8,385 bases of DNA, taken from assembly GCA_031261125.1 (NCBI GenBank), contig JAISJZ010000325.1, forward strand, positions 1 to 8,385. Direction: 5' to 3'. The notes beneath the pieces were generated by a model that was not told the origin of the DNA, searched no databases, and saw nothing but the letters and a program-made list of their open reading frames with translations. Of the stretch, positions 7,198 to 8,385 are shown in pieces; the first letter of the stretch is position 1; each line of letters starts with the position of its first letter. The translations under genes were made by a program, and so were the position numbers. The DNA comes from Planctomycetaceae bacterium (GTDB taxonomy: Bacteria; Planctomycetota; Planctomycetia; Pirellulales; Thermoguttaceae).

Positions 7198-8187
7198 TTA
7201 AACCTGTATTACCCGGATACGTTCATCAACTCTTTCTTTGAGCGTCCGTTCGACAAGGTATTTCAATGTTTGTCCCGCACCGGCACAGCCGGCGCACGCT
7301 CCCCGCAGTTCGATATAAACCGTCGTGTCCTTAATGTCGACGAGTTGCAAGTCGCCGCCGTCCTTCTGCACCATCGGACGAAGATAATCTTCGAGCAGTT
7401 TCTCAATCTTCTTTGAAAACTGATACGGAGAAAGTTCTTTCAGTCCCGGCGGTTCCGCCGCGGGCTGCTTTGCCGGCAGAGCATCAATCTGCACCAGCGG
7501 TAAAACCGGCAGCACCGCTGCCGGTTCTTTGCGGTCTGTTTCCCATACTTCGTCGAGCAAGTCCTGCAAGCCGCCGGGGGCGTGATGGCACGACGCACAA
7601 GCACCGCCCGCTTTAATCGCACCGGTAATTTCCGAAATTGTGTGAAGATTCAACTCCTTAATTTTCCGCTTAATGTACGGTTCGGTCAGCGTAAAACATT
7701 TGCAAACGACACGTCCTTCTTCTTGTTCTGTTTGGTGAATGTCAACACCGAGTTTATTCAGGTCAACACCGCGCTTTTGCGCCCAATTAAACACCGCCGC
7801 CTCTAACGCTTCCGCCCCCATTACGGAACAGTGAATTTTCTGCTCCGGCAGTCCGTCGAGAAAATCCACAATGTCCTGATTCGTGATTTTCAACGCATCA
7901 ACCGGTGTTAGTTGCTGTGCTTCGATAATACAGCACAACGCTTCCGAAGCGGCAATCGCCGATGTACAGCCGAAAGTCAGGTACCTTGCCTCGGCGATAA
8001 CGTCTTTCAGCGGGTCGGACGGGTCCCGCTTGACGCGGAACGTGAACCGCAGCGCATCGCCGCAAGCAATGGAACCGTGTTCGCCCAGTCCGTCAGGGTC
8101 TTCAATTTCGCCCAGATGCGTACCGGGTTTTCCGTGAACGGCATCCATAAACAACTGCATTGTCTTTTCGCTGTATTCCCAGGCCAT
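7198..8187 (-). CDS. nifU: NifU-type Fe-S cluster assembly scaffold (three-domain)
   Basis: This 329-residue protein has the full NifU architecture, which assembles Fe-S clusters with sulfur from a cysteine desulfurase and passes them to apoproteins. The IscU-like domain (about 1-125) has Cys42 in ACGD with Asp44, Cys74 in FGCTS and Cys120 in IHCSVM. The BFD-like [2Fe-2S] domain (about 158-212) carries Cys162, Cys164, Cys197 and Cys200 in the CxC...CxxC arrangement. A Pro/Ala-rich linker (about 218-250) leads to the Nfu domain (about 255-329) with Cys298 and Cys301 in GACAGC. All expected ligands are present. Length is close to classical NifU (about 310), with the extra residues mainly in the linker. 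ATG at 8187 gives the usual W-YSEK start. No nifS or other nif gene is visible, so a housekeeping role, as for NifU in epsilonproteobacteria, is as likely as a link to nitrogen fixation. It is divergent from tag. Confidence 0.95.
   Translation of the reverse strand: MAWEYSEKTMQLFMDAVHGKPGTHLGEIEDPDGLGEHGSIACGDALRFTFRVKRDPSDPLKDVIAEARYLTFGCTSAIAASEALCCIIEAQQLTPVDALKITNQDIVDFLDGLPEQKIHCSVMGAEALEAAVFNWAQKRGVDLNKLGVDIHQTEQEEGRVVCKCFTLTEPYIKRKIKELNLHTISEITGAIKAGGACASCHHAPGGLQDLLDEVWETDRKEPAAVLPVLPLVQIDALPAKQPAAEPPGLKELSPYQFSKKIEKLLEDYLRPMVQKDGGDLQLVDIKDTTVYIELRGACAGCAGAGQTLKYLVERTLKERVDERIRVIQV
7504..7526. repeat. Strong inverted repeat inside the nifU linker region
   Basis: AACCGGCAGC and GCTGCCGGTT form perfect 10-base arms around the 3-base loop ACC. 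The repeat lies in the part of nifU that encodes the Pro/Ala-rich linker between the BFD-like and Nfu domains. A second, shorter inverted repeat, CGGCGG-TT-CCGCCG, lies nearby at 7447-7460. There is no T-run after either, so neither is an intrinsic terminator. They may only reflect GC-rich Pro/Ala/Gly codons in a weakly constrained linker. Confidence 0.6.
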
Positions 8188-8206
8188 CGGAGGAAGTTGT
8201 TTGTTA

Positions 8207-8243
8207 GTAGTCGGTAGTCAATCGTGTAATTATGATTTATAAT
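8207..8243 (+). promoter_or_regulatory. Predicted sigma-70-like promoter of tag
   Basis: A perfect TATAAT lies at 8238-8243. TAGTCA at 8215-8220 (4 of 6 to TTGACA) is 17 bases upstream, the optimal spacing. The predicted start is near 8250, leaving a leader of about 25 bases before the tag ATG. The -35 region is the second copy of a tandem heptamer, GTAGTCG (8207-8213) and GTAGTCA (8214-8220). A weaker minus-strand -10 candidate for nifU (CATAAT, 8234-8229) sits within the spacer, so the two promoters may overlap back to back. Confidence 0.6.
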
Positions 8244-8274
8244 GCCGTTAATACAATCCCCCTGTTAAAATGAG

Positions 8275-8385
8275 ATGCCGAAAAAATTCAAACGCTGCGA
8301 ATGGTGCGGCGACGACCCGCTGTACGTTAAATATCACGACGAAGAATGGGGAAAACCCGTTCACGACGACCGGACAATGTTCGAG
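8275..8385 (+). CDS. tag: DNA-3-methyladenine glycosylase I, N-terminal part (3' end outside window)
   Basis: Only 37 residues lie in the window, but they match the very conserved N-terminus of Tag: RCEWCGDDPLYVKYHDEEWG (residues 7-26). This corresponds to the E. coli segment with the zinc ligands Cys4 and His17, here Cys8 and His21. The enzyme excises 3-methyladenine from alkylated DNA in base excision repair. The catalytic Glu (E38 in E. coli, about 42 here) and the C-terminal His/Cys zinc ligands are outside the window and cannot be checked. There is an additional Cys11. The start at 8275 has no Shine-Dalgarno but follows a well-placed promoter. It is divergent from nifU with an 87-base gap. 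Confidence 0.93.
   Translation, partial: MPKKFKRCEWCGDDPLYVKYHDEEWGKPVHDDRTMFE

Noticed and set aside
7198..8187. Evidence for nitrogen fixation from nifU
   Set aside because: Three-domain NifU also serves general Fe-S assembly in non-diazotrophs, and no nifS, nifH or other nif gene is in the window.

Overview
The window shows ordinary bacterial housekeeping genes at high coding density. There is no mobile element, CRISPR array, tRNA or rRNA that I can support. Three features look compatible with Planctomycetota, possibly a host-associated, moderate-GC member: a type-2 (eukaryote-like) isoleucyl-tRNA synthetase with a WWWAQGGTALSS motif in place of the usual zinc knuckle, a eukaryote-like adenylosuccinate lyase, and a full-length three-domain NifU. 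Near-absence of Shine-Dalgarno sequences at the starts is consistent with this. The assignment is an inference from remembered family sequences, not a search result.

Layout: positions 2-241 (+) hold the C-terminal end of a Fic-domain protein. Two bases later a class II fumarase, fumC (244-1692, +), begins. A short unrecognised ORF with hydrophobic segments follows (1708-2058, +). The left-hand plus-strand block converges on a minus-strand block read from right to left: nifU (8187-7198), purB (7109-5685) and ileS (5610-2089). ileS has its own promoter-like sequence and a perfect inverted repeat at its predicted transcription start. At the right edge tag (8275 onward, +, cut by the window) is divergent from nifU, with a good sigma-70-like promoter between them.

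Functionally, FumC (fumarate/malate), PurB (purine synthesis, which releases fumarate), IleS (Ile-tRNA charging), NifU (Fe-S cluster scaffold) and Tag (3-methyladenine repair) are core-metabolism and maintenance genes, not one dedicated pathway. The Fic protein is the only accessory-type gene. I did not find a previously undescribed system. The observations most worth checking are the cysteine-depleted CP1 insertion of IleS, the palindrome at the ileS start, and the ambiguous convergent junction at about 1.95-2.1 kb, where ORFs on both strands look protein-like.
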